Part shown: positions 4,919-5,161 of the stretch, one piece after another | Numbering within the stretch: the stretch's first letter is position 1 | Layout: every line of letters starts with the position of its first letter | NCBI GenBank assembly: GCA_902772085.1 | Contig: CACXZL010000170.1 | Coordinates: 1 to 5,161 of the forward strand | DNA: 5,161 bases | DNA from: an uncultured Coriobacteriaceae bacterium | GTDB taxonomy: Bacteria; Actinomycetota; Coriobacteriia; Coriobacteriales; Atopobiaceae | Direction: 5' to 3' | Translations under genes and position numbers: made by a program | Notes under the pieces: model-generated | Told to the model about the DNA's origin: nothing | Seen by the model: only the letters and a program-made list of their open reading frames with translations | The model's database searches: none

Positions 4919-5161
4919 CTACACCCTACCGAGCTCCGCCTTCCATCCGGCGCAGTCGATCCACTGCAGATCCGTGAGCGAGGAGGGCATGTCCATGGTC
5001 TCTTCTGGCTGCAAAAGCACCACCTGGATGTTTCCCCCGCGCACGGCTTCGGCAATCCTTAGCTCCTCACGACACACTCCGTTCTCGCGAAACGCGTAAC
5101 TAGAAAGAAAGGCAACGAACCTGTCACTCGTGACTATCGACCTCATCAGCTTTGAGCGCCA
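4919..5161 (-). CDS. TIR-domain protein, C-terminal part (N-terminus off right edge)
   Basis: The frame is open from the right edge (reading WRSKLMRSIVTSDRFVAFLS) to TAG 4921-4919, giving 80 residues; the internal ATG at 5146-5144 is probably not the start because the homology continues upstream of it. The order DRFVAFLSSYAFRENG, then CREELRIAEAV, then IQVVLLQP, then LTDLQWIDC matches the second half of a Toll/interleukin-1 receptor (TIR) domain. By alignment with SARM1-like TIRs, E33 of the visible part (in REEL) would be the catalytic glutamate of NAD-cleaving TIRs. Bacterial TIR proteins often act in antiphage defence such as Thoeris; no partner gene is visible. The protein ends about ten residues after the last beta strand, without the usual final helix, and its stop lies in the proposed transposon tip, so C-terminal truncation is likely. 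GC is clearly lower than in the rest of the window. Confidence 0.68.
   Translation of the reverse strand, partial: WRSKLMRSIVTSDRFVAFLSSYAFRENGVCREELRIAEAVRGGNIQVVLLQPEETMDMPSSLTDLQWIDCAGWKAELGRV

Larger units (their letters stand above)
3206..4923 (+). mobile_element. Mu/Tn7-like transposon remnant (transposase C-terminus, ATPase, small protein, right end)
   Basis: A DDE transposase with a Mu-type C-terminal domain followed by an AAA+ ATPase is the core of Mu, Tn7, Tn552 and Tn5053-type elements; here a third small gene is coupled to them. The left part is missing from the window. The right boundary is proposed at 4921-4923, because on the minus strand the sequence then starts TGTAG, and elements of this class usually end in TGT/ACA. 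It also coincides with the drop in GC content and with the end of the TIR reading frame. The right boundary is inference. Confidence 0.5.

Noticed and set aside
4508..4977. Two overlapping plus-strand frames past the small transposon gene
   Set aside because: They are out of frame with the coupled gene at 4488, run through the terminator hairpin and the transposon end, and show only compositional bias.
4893..5099. Plus-strand 68-residue frame near the right edge
   Set aside because: It lies opposite the TIR frame, has no ribosome binding site and resembles nothing; the minus-strand TIR motifs decide the strand.

Overview
This is a high-GC window made mostly of mobile DNA: two damaged transposable elements, joined at visible seams, next to part of a TIR-domain gene. 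The GC-rich codon use, mixed with many AGG (Arg) and ATA (Ile) codons, would fit a high-GC actinobacterium such as the Coriobacteriia. That assignment is a guess from composition and gene content, not from a marker gene.

Layout, left to right. (1) Positions 1-416, minus strand: the N-terminal 138 residues of a zinc-ribbon/HTH protein resembling the DUF6431 family, running off the left edge. Its leader (417 to about 610) holds a perfect 11-bp hairpin, a possible promoter and a sequence resembling the transposon end near 4863-4923. (2) About 610-3090, plus strand: three tandem tyrosine recombinases with overlapping ends, the layout of 'recombinase in trio' (RIT) elements. The first has lost its N-terminal part at a junction near 610-622; the second and third are complete, with all six catalytic positions. 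(3) 3074-3205: an interrupted inverted repeat, then a perfect 32-bp palindrome with no loop. Together they look like the right end of the trio element, or the scar of its insertion. (4) About 3206-4712: the C-terminal third of a DDE transposase with a Mu-type C-terminal domain, then an intact ExeA/TniB-like AAA+ ATPase and a 74-residue protein of unknown function. The three genes are tightly coupled (1-nt gap, then a 4-nt overlap). A strong hairpin follows at 4782-4812. (5) 4919-5161, minus strand: the C-terminal 80 residues of a TIR-domain protein entering from the right, in DNA of visibly lower GC. Its stop codon lies in a TGTAG sequence that may be the tip of the transposon.

Interpretation (inference). 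A Mu/Tn7-like transposon (transposase, ATPase, small protein) was interrupted in its transposase gene by a recombinase-trio element. The trio's first gene was later cut by a junction with DNA that carries a similar transposon end and the DUF6431-like gene in the opposite orientation. The transposon's right end seems to have landed in, and clipped, a TIR gene that could have been a defence gene. Neither element looks able to move alone, because the transposase lacks its first two catalytic aspartates and the first recombinase lacks its N-terminus. The two complete recombinases and the ATPase could still be expressed. No RNA genes or CRISPR arrays were seen.
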